64,000 nucleotides of DNA from positions 15,314,501-15,378,500 of the forward strand of contig CM028927.1 of assembly GCA_016801845.1 (NCBI GenBank), given 5' to 3'. The position numbers and the translations under genes were made by a program. Origin of the DNA: Polydactylus sextarius. Lineage: Eukaryota; Chordata; Actinopteri; Polynemidae. Positions within the stretch are counted from its first letter, which is position 1; every line of letters starts with the position of its first letter. The notes beneath the pieces were generated by a model. The model saw only the letters and a list, made by a program, of their open reading frames with translations, did not search any database and had not been told where the DNA came from. This document shows, one piece after another, positions 13,466 through 28,200 of this stretch.

Positions 13466-15744
13466 ACAGGTAATACACAAGCGGTGTTTGTTTCCCTATA
13501 CCAAACCCTCTTGTCCCTCTGTTCTCTTACTTGGAAGTTTGTTTCATTTTGTAATCAACTGCTGTATACCAGCACTACATAACTTTCTGTTCTTCAACAG
13601 AAAGATTGTAACAATGATAATGTCAAATAGCAGGTGTGTGCGTGTGTATGTGTGTGTTTCATGTGGGTGAGTGTCGTGTTAAAAGATAAACAAACTTTGC
13701 TTCGGTATTCCCTTTCACTTTTCAAGTTCGGATGTCAGATGTACTTGATGTTCAACAGCACGACAGTTTTAACCAGCAGCAATCTTTTTTTTTTTTAGCT
13801 GTATCTGCCATTATTTTGCATGCTGGGTTCATTATTTTTGGTTGTTCATGCAGTTGTAGTCCCCATTTGTTTGTCTTTCGGTTCTAGTTTAAGTCATATA
13901 CATGGGTGTGTGGACACTGAGTAATAACAAAACATTGTGACGGTGCAGCAAGGTAAATGGGTCTAAAGGTTCAGTGGAGAAAGATAAAGACTTGTGGTTA
14001 ACATCGATTTATTTAGAGAGTTCATGTCAGTAAAGAGGCTGACAAACAACATTGATCAGTTTCTAGTCTATAAGCTTGAGTATGACATTTATTTTTCAGT
14101 GTATCACTAAGAAAACCCTAATGTGCTGAAGTCAACTGGGTGGTAAACACATCAACTGTTATTGTATTTGGGAAATGATGACATGCACCAATAAAGTACA
14201 GTCAGCATACATGATAACTTGTAAAAGAATATGCTCATAGACGAGAAACGTTCTGACGAAGGCCTAATAAATAATGTTGAACTTTATACTAACTGCTTTA
14301 TAGTAGCTCCGGCTTTATTACCTTAATGTTGAAACCATCTGTAAAAATCTATTATTAGGATGTTTGTTCATTATTTCAACCGATACTGTGTTTACATGTT
14401 GCATATTTCTTAATTCACTTCCTCTATTTGCAGACATGTAATAAAGAACTGAGAGAATACTATGCACGGGATTAGTAGTGGTTACTGATGTGAACATTTT
14501 CTTTCTGATCATTCATATTCATTTCCTGCTCAAACACATAGCTCATGAGGTAATTCTAACGAAACTTTTTTTTTTTCCACTGTTAAAATCACACACAAGT
14601 CATAAGGTTCACAAACCATGTCAGTGAATGTTGTTTCAGGGAATTCCCAGGAAAATTATGGTCAATAATGCATCACTTTAATAGTCCCGCCATAAAAATG
14701 ACATCATGTAAGATTTGTGTTTGTTGTTAAAGTCTCTTATCTTTAGCTTTCTCCTCAGTCATCATTCATGTAAATGTATCTGTGGGTGGCTACTGTCACA
14801 GTAGAGCAGTAAAAGGCAACTTGAGTCTTTCGTTATTTAAATTAGTTTATTTCACTGTTTTATTGGCATTTTAAATAGCTGCATGACATTTTCTATAAAA
14901 GATGCATGTAATTATATTAATTTGCACATTGAAAAAACAATGTGTTTTAAAGTTAGAAGTACATTATTATTGACAGGAATTGGCTCGTAACTGTGATTTA
15001 TTAGTCATAAAACTCTCATCACTTTGTTTGTGATAATTTCCTTACCAAACTGTTGGCACGCAATGTAACTGACTGACTGACTTTACTTGTCACCCAGTGG
15101 GTCTCTGTATCTGGATTGTACGAGCTGACAGCGCCATCTTGTGGCACATTGAGACACATGCTATAAACCCACGAAGGCACAGAGGTGCACAAACCACAAG
15201 ATGTCGACGTTGATCAACCGACGCTGATTATAATTTGCTTTTAAATGTCGATACATTTATGTGGGTAGAATCATATTTCAATTCAAATTAGTATTATATA
15301 AAATATAAACATTATTTTTGTTGATAATTCAACATGTTAAGTAAGCTCTTTTCCTGAACGTTTGTAAAATTTTCATTATATTAGAATTAAATTTTTTTTT
15401 TTTTTTTTGTTAAGTTTTCAACTTTTTTTCACTTCTAATCTCCATTAGCGGCCATGCATGTAGGTAGCTGACATAATTAATGCCCAGCATACTAATATAT
15501 TTTAATATAATATACTCATTATTATAAAATTATATAATAAATATAATTTCGTCAGGGATCCAATCCAACTTTATTCAAAAAGCACATTTAAAACTTTTAA
15601 AGTTGAACCAAAGTGCTGTAAAGTCAAATAAATAAATAATACATACAGGGATAAAAAAAAAAAAAAAAAAAAAAAAGGATTAAGTCAAGAAAGAAAGTCC
15701 ATGTCTGACCTTAAGAAATCTTGCAAACTGGGAAATTTAATGCA

Positions 15745-15792
15745 AAAATAATAATAATAATAATAATAATAATTATTATTATTATTATTAAA
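15745..15792. repeat. (AAT)n/(ATT)n perfect palindromic microsatellite
   Basis: An AAT run passes directly into an ATT run, so the tract can fold on itself almost completely. A poly-A run lies just upstream at 15653-15676. Confidence 0.9.
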
Positions 15793-15989
15793 CAATAAAA
15801 CAAATGAGGATCAAATGTGTCCAACCAATGTGCATTAAGGCCCTTGTTGACATTAAAAGTTTCATGCTTTTAAACAGGATTTTATGTATTTTAAATAGGC
15901 TGTGGGGATGATCACAAGGCAGCTTCAAGGGAAAGTCTCCATGTAATAATGGACCTGGAGTCATGAAAAGGCGGTGTGGTTGGGAGCTG

Positions 15990-16215
15990 TGGGTTGGTTG
16001 CTCTCCAGAGGTGTGTTGCTCTCCAGAGGCGTGTCGCCACACCTGAGCTGTGAGAGCTGCTTCACAGCAAACAGACCGGGGACAGCAGCTGTCTGTCAAA
16101 CAAATTTCACTCCCCGAGATCATCTTCATCAACTTTTAATGACCTAATCATCGGCGAAAACAAACGATATAAACGTGATCGTAGTTGTCTCCTGCGTACC
16201 GCGTTGCTGGTGGAG
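15990..16215 (+). promoter_or_regulatory. Probable promoter and 5' UTR of the crystallin-domain gene
   Basis: This is the stretch just before the ATG at 16216. It is less AT-rich than its surroundings, carries an 18-bp direct repeat (GTTGCTCTCCAGAGGTGT at 15997-16014, with one mismatch at 16015-16034) and has a weak TATA-like GATATAAACG near 16167. No transcription start can be fixed from sequence alone. Confidence 0.4.
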
Positions 16216-19200
16216 ATGGCGAAGAAAAGTTCACCCAGAAAGTCTCTGAAAAGTTTGTTCTCCAAGAGCGAAGCCAACTTGGACGAATCGGTGGAGAAGG
16301 ACGCGAATAAGCACGAGGGAGAAAAGAAGAAGTTTAAGTTGTTTAAGTTCAAGACAAAGGCGAAAAGCGACTCAGCCTCTGAGAAGTCAGCTGGAGGGAG
16401 TCAGCTGGTGCTCAGGTATGCTCACACATTGTCGGGATGTTGAATCGGGAGCCTTTTCATGCCAGTGCATGTGTCATATGGCTTCTCACGGTGGAGCAAT
16501 AACATGAAGTAGCTCCTGAAGCTTTGAGAAGCAATAAAGCTGCAAACATCCCACCGCATGCACGATATCATGTGGCCTCCAGCTGCTCCACATTTCACCC
16601 TGAGTTTGTAGGTGATAGATACTCACATTAACCAAGAAGGTCTACACAGGACTGTGTGAAATTTAGTCTGTAACTGCAGTCATGTAACTGAGCAAAAGAG
16701 CTAATTGATGGTGAAACTGATCATTTTCTTAAAGTTTGGAGAATCTTTGAGGGTTATGAAGAGTTTCAGACTGCTGCTTTCTTTGGTTGAGTAATGTTTT
16801 GAGTTAAACAGTATGTTTTGAGTATGTCTGATTCAGGTTCTGATGAGACAGATAAGACAGACAATGGCAGATTTTCATTGTTTTTCATGATGTAGTGACT
16901 ATCTTTGGATTTTGGATTGTTTATTGTGTTTTTGGGAGACTGATCGACATTTGTCATTATCCTCAGACACTGTCAATGTCACGGATAAAATTGAGCTGTA
17001 AACAAAGCAGCAAGACCAAAATGTGCTGCATGTAGAGTGAAAAAGATGCAAGTCACAAATTAGGTTGAGAAACCTTCAGATGTTGTCATGTGCTGCTGGC
17101 AGGTTGTTTTACAGTTAAGCAATAAATGCGTTGTTCTGCAGGGTTAGAATGACCATCTGCTAAAATGGGATTTATAAGTCTGCAAGGCAAACAACGTAAT
17201 GGTAAAATGATTTCTAAATTACTGTCAACATAATTATGTGTAGCCATTGGCAGATAAGCAGCGTAGTATTGGCAGATAACTAAATGCTTGTTGGTTCAAT
17301 AGTGACACACATGGTTCAATAGTTTTGATCAGTTGAGCAAACTATTGTTGAAAATGTAAGTGTTGAATCTGGCCTTTTGACTTTACTCATGATATTGATG
17401 CACAGTTTTCTTTTTTTCCCCAGAACTAAGACTTCCGTGCCACCTCATTGGATTTCAAATGTGATGGTTAAGACTTGACCCATGTTTAGTGTTTTTGGCT
17501 TTAAATCAAAGAATTTAACAAAAATGTTGCATCAATTGTTTAGTCTGTCAATTTTCAAAGGCTCCAAAGTAACATAATTAGAAATGTAAGGGTTGTGTAT
17601 TTTATGTATTCTTTGCCTTGAGATACTTTGTCTTTGCACTCAATTACTGTTTGTATCTGGGCATTTATTTTTTCAGTTTTGTCATCAGAAAGTGAAAGAC
17701 GTTCAACTGGGTTGATGTTCAACTGGGTTGATATTTGGTGGTTGACCTGGTCAGTTTCCTTGCCTTGAGAAGCTCTTGGTTTCATGGGCTATTTCATTTG
17801 ATGAAATCATGTTCTATGAATAATGATTCATTCTCCTCCTTTCTCTTTACTCTCCTCTTCCTATCACTCTGTTAAGTTAATCTTGGTCTAATTTTTTTAT
17901 CCAGAACTGGACAGGTGTTTTTAGTTAGTCTATGCCAAAATCTGTGTTAGACCAATGGTTTGCCCCCTGGTGATAAACCCTCTGTGTTTGGATTCATGAT
18001 GGTATCTCCTCTTGGTAAACAATGACAATTGTAAACCAAGACAATTCTTGACCATAATACAGGTGTTTGACTTGTCTAGGTGTTCTGCTGTCTTCCGTGG
18101 AACCCTGGTTTGATTATAGACTTTTACAAGGACACATCTACTGCTCAGGAAGGTCTGAAAGAGATTCTCTTCACCAAAAACCAAAGAATTATTTGGTTGG
18201 CCACACAGTGTCCTCTGTGGTTTTCCAAGCTTATTGGAAACGACTGAAGTTCATACTTCAGTCGTATCTCAAAGGCTTCATTTCAAATCTAGTGAGGATG
18301 TGAACTGAAATAATATGAATACTATGTCTTTGTCTAAATACTTATGTTATGTTTTGACTCAATGTTAGTGTCAAACAGTGACCATGCATGTGTGTTATAC
18401 AATATAGTTTTTACATTTTCACATCATGTAATTTAGAGTAAAGACAGGATTAAATAAAGTTAAATAAAATAACTCTCCTATTGTTTATTTAGCAGGATTA
18501 TACTTGAAAGAAATATATATCCAACACAATACAATTCAGATGTTTTGAACACTGTATTCCTCATTGAATTGGTCAGTTGTATTTACACAGAGGTAACGCA
18601 CAGTGCTCTGTTTAAGCCTGATACAATATGTACAAGCAGAGGGGAGTGTATATACACACAGATGAGGTGGTGTTTGAGCCACGAGTCACATGCCAGGATA
18701 GTGTAATCATGTTGTTCTTGTGGTTGTAGACCAGACTCAGCGACAGTTCGTGTTTGCACAAGGAGAAAAAAATAAATGATGGGTTGACACTCCCAGGGCT
18801 GCCTTTGTACACAAGAACTGCAACACAGGTATTACGCAAGGCTGAAGTTTAATAGAGTGTGGAGGACATATATTCAGTTCGGAAAAAATAATAAACAGTA
18901 ATCAACAACAAGCTTCCAGTGATGAATTAATATACATCCCTTGCACAAAAGGACAATAAATTAAAACAGGATAAAAGTAATAGTAGGTACTTCTTCTCAA
19001 TAGCCTCTTAAACACTCATTGTCAGAGACAATTATCTTTTTTTTTTAAAGAGTTAATGAGCCGTTATATTAACTTTTCTTTTAAAGTGATTTGTAGTGTA
19101 TGGAAGCTATTGGCATTGTATGAATGACTGTTCTAGATAAGAGAGTCCAGACATAGACTAAATCTGTTTTTGTTGTTAGTTAAGGATTTAGTTTTAATCC

Positions 19201-22200
19201 ATGACCTGGATTTTATCTGGAAAAGATTGAAGGATTTCAGGCACGTGTAAGTAAATCTTCAAGTTATTTTGTTTGTTTTGTTTGTTTCGTAGACTTCATA
19301 CAGTTCAGGGTCATGTCAAAGTCATATTGAACTTAATGTGAAACTTTACTCATGTTGTGTGAAGTTATAGATAGAACACTTGAGCCCCACAAGACATACA
19401 CACCTACAGTTTTATAATCTGGTGTGGGTTGTCGGGCTCTTGAGTGGAATAGCGGATAAATGAAGATACAGTAGAGAAACCTGCAACTCCACATGCCTAT
19501 TGCATTGCCATGAAACTATCAATCATCGTTATGAATACACACAGACACATACTGTCATTGTACTGGGAGATCACAGGTGTTTCAACTCATCCACATTTTA
19601 AATATTTGACATTATTCAGAACAATTGGGAATAAACTGAACTGCACCGTGTGATCTAGTACATTTCTATAGGAGGTGTAACAAAGTTAACACTGTGACTT
19701 ACATAGGCTGAACTTATTTCACACGTAGAGTTTTTCACATAGTCATGTTATATAAAGGATGGAAGGCCAAGAAAAAAAGAAAAGACAATCTTGATAAACA
19801 ATAAATGCTTTAATCCGTTGCTACCACCTGACTTCAGTTAAAAATATCACTGGATTTTTGAGTTTCTAGTTAGGACAAAACAAGTGAAAATACATAACTT
19901 TGTGTAATGTGAGCCATCAACAGTCTATTTTAATGTTTAATCTATTTTAATGTTGGCTGTTGGCTGTTTTATTGTCTGGTTGTTATTGATAGAAAGGTGA
20001 TACAGCAGCAGAGGAATTCATAAGGCAGACATAAAGTTTGGTTTGTCAGTAAAATCAATGGGAGGGTTAAAGTTGTAAATCACTGATACTGGTGTTGAGT
20101 TAATTTATATATTTCCCATTGTGTCCACTGTTTTTTGGTTAAACAGTGATATTGATTCTCATTGACACCAAAGCTTAAAATAAATTATTGATCTTACAAA
20201 ATAAAGCATCAGATGAACAATATTGATGGCTGCTTGCTCAATGAAAGGGTCATTTTTATCTATGCAAACAGTATGTAGTCATCTATTGCTAAGTGCAGCA
20301 CTGCTGTGCATTCCATCGTTTGAGTGAAAGGTGTTGTGGAGTAACTGAGGGGAAAATTTTTGGAGCAGTTAGCTGTCATTAGGTCTCGCTGCGGGACATG
20401 AATGTGTTTTCACACACTGAAGAAGCATAATTGTTTTTGCATGATCCACTGCACATAAAGAAAGTGAAAGCAGCTTCCATCCTGTCCCTCCAACAGCTGC
20501 AGAGGGAGCTTAGAGTAGAGCCGTTGCTGCTTTGTGTCAAAATGAACCAGTTGTGGTGGTTCAGGCAGTCAGGATGTCTCCTGAGGCATGTGCCATGGAA
20601 CAGAATTCATGGTCAATACAACTTTAACTCATTTTTAATCTTACATTGATGGTCCACTTTTTAGAGGGGGCAAGAGGCTGACCAATCATCCATCCATCCA
20701 TTTTCTACCCCTTTATCCCATACTCGGGGTTGGGGGGGACTGGACCCTATCTCAGCTGCTTATGGGTGAAGGCATGGTACACCCTGGACAGTCGCCAGCT
20801 TATCGCAGTGCCACATATAGACGAACAACCATTCGCACTCACATCCACATCTACAGGCAATTTAGTACGCTCAATTCACCTATCCCCAATGTTGCATGTT
20901 TTTGGTGGTGGGAGGAAACAAGAGCTCCTGGAGGAAACCCAGGCAGACACAGGGAGAACATGCATACTTCACACAAAAAGATCCTGTGCCTGACCCGGGA
21001 GCCGAACCCAGGACCTTCTTGCTGTAACCCCCGTGCCTCCGCGCTGCCTACTGACCAATCGATTAACTAGAAAAAATAGTGTCAACAGGACGTATGTCAT
21101 TTCCAACATAGACAGGAAAAAAAATTGGCAATAATAAAAATATTTTTATACATCAGTAGAATTTGCTGAGATTTTTGCTGTGTTTGAGTCTTTCCATTTA
21201 TCTCATTTCATATGAACACATTTCTGTCCTGATAAGGAAACCTGAGGTTAAATGAGTCATATGCTTCATATGAACACTTTGCAGTGCTGCAGTTGTAGAG
21301 GTTTAGTGCAACCAGATAGCAGAAAGTTCTCATGGGTACGTTGAACCTGCTTTGTAGCACAGACCCCAGGGCACCTCCCACTGGAGGGTGCGATTCGTAC
21401 TGGTGAGAGATCTCATGGTAGACCTAGAACATCCTAGAACTATTGTGTAACTCTTCAGCCTGTGGGCACTTTTCGAAGTTTCAAGTACACTGCTTGTCCT
21501 TCCGTCACAGTGATCTGAAAATGAATGGATGGTGAGAGTAAACTAGAGTACCGACATTAGATATTTGTTGCTCTTCTGGCACTGTCACTCAGTGTCAAAT
21601 AAATATAACATAACATATGCCACAGACCAAAACAAAAATGTGTTGCGTGGCTAAGTAGTTGTAACATGTTTTTTTCTTTCCAGACTGTAACTATAAAACA
21701 AAGGAATCCACTTAGTTTGTCTGTCATCTCCTTGAGGTCCTAGAAAATCGCTCAGTCTGGGAACTTGCATACATTGTCACAACACACAAGATACCAAAGA
21801 CAGCGTGAGCTGAGGAAACTTGGCTTTCTAAAAGTTTACAAAAGCCTCAGTGTAGACTTTCTGCAAACAGAGAATGGGTAATTTGGCTGTAGCAAGTGTT
21901 GCTAAATATAATTAGGTTCAGTTTTCACTGAAATAGGCCTCACCCTGGCTTCCTCTCTCTGTGTAGAACATATGGCACTTTCATCTATGACATATCCTGT
22001 TGAACGCCACCCAAATCAACTCATTCAAAGAGATTGTGATAGTGATACCATCAGGTTTGGTAACTTCACACAATGAGCAGTGAATGTTTCTTGGTACTTC
22101 ACCAAGGGACACAGATATGACTCATCCTCTTATCTGTAGACATCTTTTCTAGTAAAAAAAAAACACAGATGTTTCGCATGTGAGGATAGAGAAAGGTGAA

Positions 22201-25200
22201 GATCCTGCACATCAGCACATGAAGCTGGTTGCTTGTTTGCTTTGTGCACACATGTATGAATGGTTGTTAGAAGTCACACAAGGGTAAAAATGGTGGTGTC
22301 GCTGCCAATGTTTGCTCATCGTTTGGCTTCCTGTTTCATGCAGGTGTGTGACAGTCATTTACCTTTGTGAATGAAGAGTCCTTTGTTTTATCTGTTTGTT
22401 TCCATTTGCTGTGATGACAACTTATGATTATTAATGGATCCTCTCTGCTGACTTTGAGGACCCTGCTCAGACACAAACTGACACCAGCATCTTACAACAT
22501 GAAACAGGAAATATTGCCTTTGATTTGTAGATTTGTAGTTTGTAAGTAGTCCTTGTTCTAAACATTGTTTAACAACAACAAGAGAGCAGTTTTGTGTTTT
22601 TTAAAGAACACAAACTCATTCTCTGTTTAGCCGGTTCCATTCAACATTCCCTAAGCACTGATTCACTTCTTTATTTTGCCAAGCAGCATATTACTTATTA
22701 TTACACTGTCAAAGAGATGAGGAAGATTTATAATTTTCTACAAGCACTATCTCATTTCAACACCATACTACCATAGTACACTAAACATAGACCAAAATCA
22801 ATATCTGATAATAATGTTTCCATTTTGCATTTTGCATTAGTACTGTATATTAATTCGTATTTTAATAAAGTAAATGTAAGAAAGAAAAACAAGAGAGTGG
22901 TAATTTCATATTTCTAACTCTGTTTCACCCAGTGCCAATGAACCCAATAACACTGCTGAGGATGGAGACGCCTGGCCTGACATCACCGTCTCAGCCAACA
23001 AGAAGAAGTCTTCTTTCTTTGGCACCACACCCAGGTCAAAGGTCAGTGCAGCTATTTTCCACACGTTTAGCTCATTTTACAGGTAGTTATTACAAATTAG
23101 TGAACAATTCAATCCTTCTCAGCTTTTAAGCATTTCAGACAGAACAGTCAAATAGGAAGGATAGTGAAAAAATTGTGGGTCATTCTTAGAAATATGCACT
23201 TTCACTGTAATCAGAGCAAAATCTTAGTTTAGCTTAAAAGCCTTAGTTTTCAAGAAAGGTTTCAGATTTGAAATGTGAACATGAGCTGCAGAGGTGAATT
23301 CACACCACTGTGTGACACTGTGTGTGTATCTGTATCTCTACTGCCACAAGATGACCTAGTGTCAAAGTGACAGTGGCATTTTTCTCCATAAAGTGTCATA
23401 TTTTAATCAATAAATTTAGCAAAAAGCATTATGTTTTACTTGCAAAGCAGGTTAGGTTAATTGATGACTAAATTGTCCAGGCCTGTCCAGGGTTTATTTC
23501 AGCTAGGATTGGCTCCAGCCCCCCACTGGACTTTCAGAGGATATTACAGCTGATGGATAGATCATTATTTATGGTGCAAACTTTAACTTGAAAGCAAGAA
23601 TGAATTGGGTCAAGGTCACAGTGACTCATAACTCAAGAACTTACGTGCTAATTGTAACTTGACTGGTTGGAGGAGTGATACAAGTATTGGGTCATAATTC
23701 CAGTTCTGCTTGTGACATGCAGAGAGGAACTACATTTCATCTTTACAAAATATGTTTAATCATCCTGTGTCTTTATTGATTACATTGGACCATTATAAGC
23801 TATGAAAATATGAGGTCTGTTAACCTTGGCAACTAAAAGGTGTTGGCTGATCATTAGTCTGATGACCAGTAACAAAACTTGCTTCTGGGCTCTGCCTTGA
23901 AATGATTCACTTCTTTACAGTGTTGGCTGTCAAGACTGGTGACCAGTTCCTAAAACCATGTCTGGGCCCTGCCCTGAAATAATCCTCTTGAAACATGATA
24001 TTCTTCCTTATGGCAACTAATGTCACATGATATAGAGGATTTAAATTAAAATGATACATTTTTATTATTTCATGGTTTTATTATGTATCATCTGATTTTA
24101 AATTAAGTCACACGCACATTTGTTACAGCATTTTCATATTCCTGTGGTTGGGTGGTTTTCTTCTCAGATTGCAGAATCCACCCAGAGGTTTTCTCCCAGC
24201 ACTTAAGAAAACTTGTCTTAACAAGAATATTGTAGGTGTTAAATTTTGCTTGAGAAATATGAGCCCCCTCTCAGATGACTGCAGGATTCTTCAACGGTAG
24301 CTGTGTTCCACCTGTTGTTTATACAGTCCCCCTCAGGGTCTTACCCACTTACATAATAACGCACTATGCTAATAATGCTATGCAGAAACACAATCATATC
24401 CATCCACTGTCATGTTGTTATTGTAGAGGGAGTGATACACATCTGAATGCATGTAGCAGACACAGGACTCTCCTCTGGAGGGCACCCTATGACAAAACAT
24501 GGCATAAAATGTACATGCACTCTCCAAAACTTAGTGATGTCTATTGTAATGTTTATTTCTTTATGTCTACAATGCTACAGTTTATTTTTATGTGTATTGC
24601 TCTGGTTGTATTTGTCATGTTTCCCTGTCCTATTGTGTCCTGTTGTCTATTGTAGCAGATAGAATACAGAGGTAAGACTGGGAAGTAGGTGAAATATACC
24701 AATGACCTTTTCCCACCAGCAGAGGGCACCAAAGATAAAGCAATCACTCTACAAGACCTGTGGTCCTACTTAGGTGCTTTACTTCTTCTACTTCTAATTA
24801 CTTGGTTGAATGTGTCTTGTATATGAAAAAGTATTTGTTGAAAAGTGAACGTATAAATGCAGTGGGAGTGTGTGCCTGTACATAACCATATGATATGTAC
24901 TGTGTGTACCAGAACATATCATCTTTCATGTACAGTGACCCAGAGATTTGATCCATTGCATGTGACAACAAACAATACCAAGTGTGATTGGATAATACAT
25001 GATAGCAGAGTGTGTGGGCATTAACAGTGAATGGGCTACATGCAGTGTTGGAGGCAGACTCTGGTAGGTGGACACAGGAGAGGTCATTCCATTTTATTTT
25101 TATTTGTATTTTTTTTTTAGTTAGTTTTAGTTTTATGAAAACATGCCTTTATGGCATGGGATGGCCTTGAGATTGTATGCACAAGTCCAGTTACAGTAAG

Positions 25201-28200
25201 TTTGTGCAAAATATGAAGCAATTTCCTCCAGATAGTGTTGCAATATCAACACTAAAGAACACTGAAGAAACCAAGCATGTGTGAGAAATCACAGTGAGTT
25301 TTGACCTATGAATGTCAAAGTCATACAATCATCCTTGAATCCAAGCAAATATTTGGATGAAACTTGAAGAAGCTCCCTCTACATGTTACTTTGTCATGTT
25401 CAACAAGAATGGGCCAGACAGGTGGTTTAAAAGGTGTTAGCTGATTGCCTGACTGGCATTCAGCACTTTAACTTAAGCCATAAACTATGGCCTGGCATTA
25501 TCATCAGACAAAGAACTCTGCTACATAATTGTCATAGTGGCTAGATGACAAAGTAAAGTAGACAATAGTTGTAAACTTAGGAACTTAACTCAATTATAAA
25601 AGAGTACACACACATCACAACACTATTTATGGCTGTAGCCAAATCCTTGTGTTTTATTCTATTTTAATTGAACTTTTAATTTGAAGATTGTCTGATTTAT
25701 TTTATGTCAAGTTATAGATTTTAGTTGTTGACCTTTTGGATTCACATTGACGGATTTGCGTGTGACTGTTTATCTTTGTGTCATTGTATTTTTTAAAAAT
25801 CTTTGTTATTGTCTTATAAGTTATGTTTTAGTCATGTGTCGCATGCAGATACAGATAGTTTTACAGCAGAATTGTACCGTTTCCAGATTTTAGATGTCAA
25901 ACTCAGCAGAGTTCACGCTCTCCACCCACAACATACTCAACACTGACTCCACTTATACTGTTGTCATTGCTTCTTGCTTCTTTCAAAACTGTCCGTCAGA
26001 GAGTGAAGTATTTTAAAGGCACACCCAGTTCAAAATGTGGCAGATGGTGGTGATAGACACCTTTGTGCTACATTTGTCTTTGTCATCAACAAAGCATGCA
26101 CACAAAATCACCAAAATAGCAGCACCTTTATCTTTTCCATCAGTGTTTGTTTCTCATTTTAGTATCTTTTTAATATATCTTGGGCGGAACGCCTGAGTCC
26201 TGCTGTAGGTAGATCTGCTGTAGGAGGGATACATTATCATCCTTTTAAAGGTTTGTCTTGTTAGATTATATCAGTAATACAGCAGAGTTTTTAAATGAGA
26301 ATGAAACTACTATGCTGATGAAACTATAGAAAACGGTTGGTTACATTTAAGGTGCAGATAGATAAACAGATACCTCACTAATCCTGTCAGGGAAATTACT
26401 GATGTGGAGATAGTTGTACTGTCGCTGACTCTCGTTTACATATGGGACCTGCTGCTTTATCATGTAGTATATGTAACTGTATTGTGAAATAAGTTTAGTA
26501 AAAGCACAATGATTTAACAGTAGTTTTCACCAACTCCTCCTAACCTCAGCAACTATGAGGTTTAGTAGATCGTGTTTTACTAGTCTTTCATTTTTTTCAG
26601 GGTGGAGCAGCTTATACTCCTTGGAATGAAGTTGGGTGCTTGGGTGCTTGGGTGTCAACTCTTGTCTTGTTGTGTGTCAGAACTCATAATCTTTGTTGTG
26701 GAATAATTATTCATTGTGCAATATCCTCATTCTTAACTCTTACAGACAAAGTGTTTGATAGTTTTCAATTAACCTTTGTCACATGTTAGAAATGGTTTGG
26801 TATGTATTGGAAAAAGCAGGATCTGTGTGCTACTGCATCTGTTCAGAAGCTTTTATTTTTTTAGTATTAATAAACATAAACTTCAGTGTCTTGCATTTCA
26901 CTCTCTATTCCACGCTTTTTTTCTCTCTTCCTCTCAGGGCAGAGAATTCAGTTATTCTGAGCTGGATCTCCGAAAGCCTTCAAGAAAGTTTGCCACCTTT
27001 TCCCTTGGTCTTCGAAAGAAGAAGAAAAGGGATGATGACAACATTTCTAAGAGCACCTTTGGCCTCCATAGCCCAGGGATTGAAGAGCAAGAGGAGGTGA
27101 CTCAAAATCATGTAATGAAATAATATTTCCTTGCTTTTCATTGCATCAAAACACCATCCATAATCCCCGTTTGTTCGCTTTGTGTGTAGTTATTATATTT
27201 ACACAAGTGTATATGAACACTTTATATTTACTATCCCAAGAACAGCACTCGCATCAGTTATGAAGGTATTTTCATAATCTTCAAAGACTCATGCTTGATC
27301 TAGAGGATTCTAGAGGGTTTTATTATTATTATTGTTATAGAATATATCAGAAATACTTACTGACTCACCTACATGAAGAATGACCTTTATCTTTTACTTT
27401 TTAACTTTGATCAGCCCTGTACTGTAACTCTAAATGATCTTCTTACAGACTCCTCTGGACCTCAGTCAGATGGAGTCGGATCAGACCAACACAAAGAAGA
27501 TGTTCAGTATGTCTCAACCAGAACTTGACACCAGCGACACATTTGATATCCCTTCACCTCCTCCTGTGGCTGCAAACCAGTCATACTTTACCACCAGTCA
27601 ATCACAGTTGTTTGTTGCTACAAACATGCAGCCAGAATCTAAGGAGTCTTTGACTGGCTCCAATCTTTCAGATGTGGGTGTGTGTAGTGAAACACCAAAA
27701 GCACCAATAGCTTCCATTCCTGAGCTTCTGCTGGATGATGAGAATGCGCACATTCTTGTTTATGATAACTCATCCAGAAGTGAAGACAAATCACCTGTTC
27801 CTGCAACTCATATAGAAACCATCTCTGTTGTTGATACCCAGACTGCACCCAGGACTTCAGCTAGCCAGCCTCCAAATGTGCTGGACACCTCAATTTACAA
27901 AGCTTGTGATAATGACATCTTCCAGCAGCCTGACACAAAATCAGAAATCTCTCTTACCAAATCCACCAGTCCAACATTATCAAATCATCAACCTCCCGTC
28001 CCTGACAGAGCTGACAGAATGACTACAAGTGATGAACCCTCCCTGACAAGTGTTGGCTCCAAAACTGATGCCACAATTGCAGAGTCAGCTTGTGTTTCTC
28101 ACTGTGCCAATGACAATTCTGCTCTCAGTTCAGATTCTGCTGCCATCCATGAAGATATCTCAATTTCTTGCACAGAGAGATCTGTTCCTGAAGCTGCCAA

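Larger units (their letters stand above)
16416..22932 (+). other. First intron of the crystallin-domain gene
   Basis: A 6.5 kb intron with donor GTATGC and acceptor TTTCACCCAG. It holds a perfect 10-bp hairpin at 18241-18264 and a fish interspersed repeat at about 20688-21055. I see no embedded gene; the open frames at 20730-21070 lie in the repeat. Confidence 0.75.
16216..27096 (+). other. crybg2: N-terminal exons 1-3 of the crystallin-domain gene
   Basis: Exon 1 (16216-16415) starts MAKKSSPRKSLKSLFSKSEA in the context GTGGAGATGG and is strongly basic (KKKFKLFKFKTKAK). Exon 2 (22933-23041) encodes ANEPNNTAEDGDAWPDITV and a KKKSSFFGTTPR block. Exon 3 (26938-27096) encodes SYSELDLRKPSRKFATFSLG, then RKKKKRDDD. 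Phases match (2, 0, 0). The clusters of Lys/Arg with Ser/Phe resemble short linear motifs or membrane/actin contacts rather than a folded domain. I know no precise function for them. Confidence 0.85.

Noticed and set aside
20730..21070. Open frames of 87 and 102 residues
   Set aside because: They fall entirely within a common interspersed repeat and have no start context or domain.
24275..24662. Overlapping frames of 126 and 71 residues in the second intron
   Set aside because: No domain, no splice context, no codon-bias signal that I can see, and both sit in an ordinary intron.
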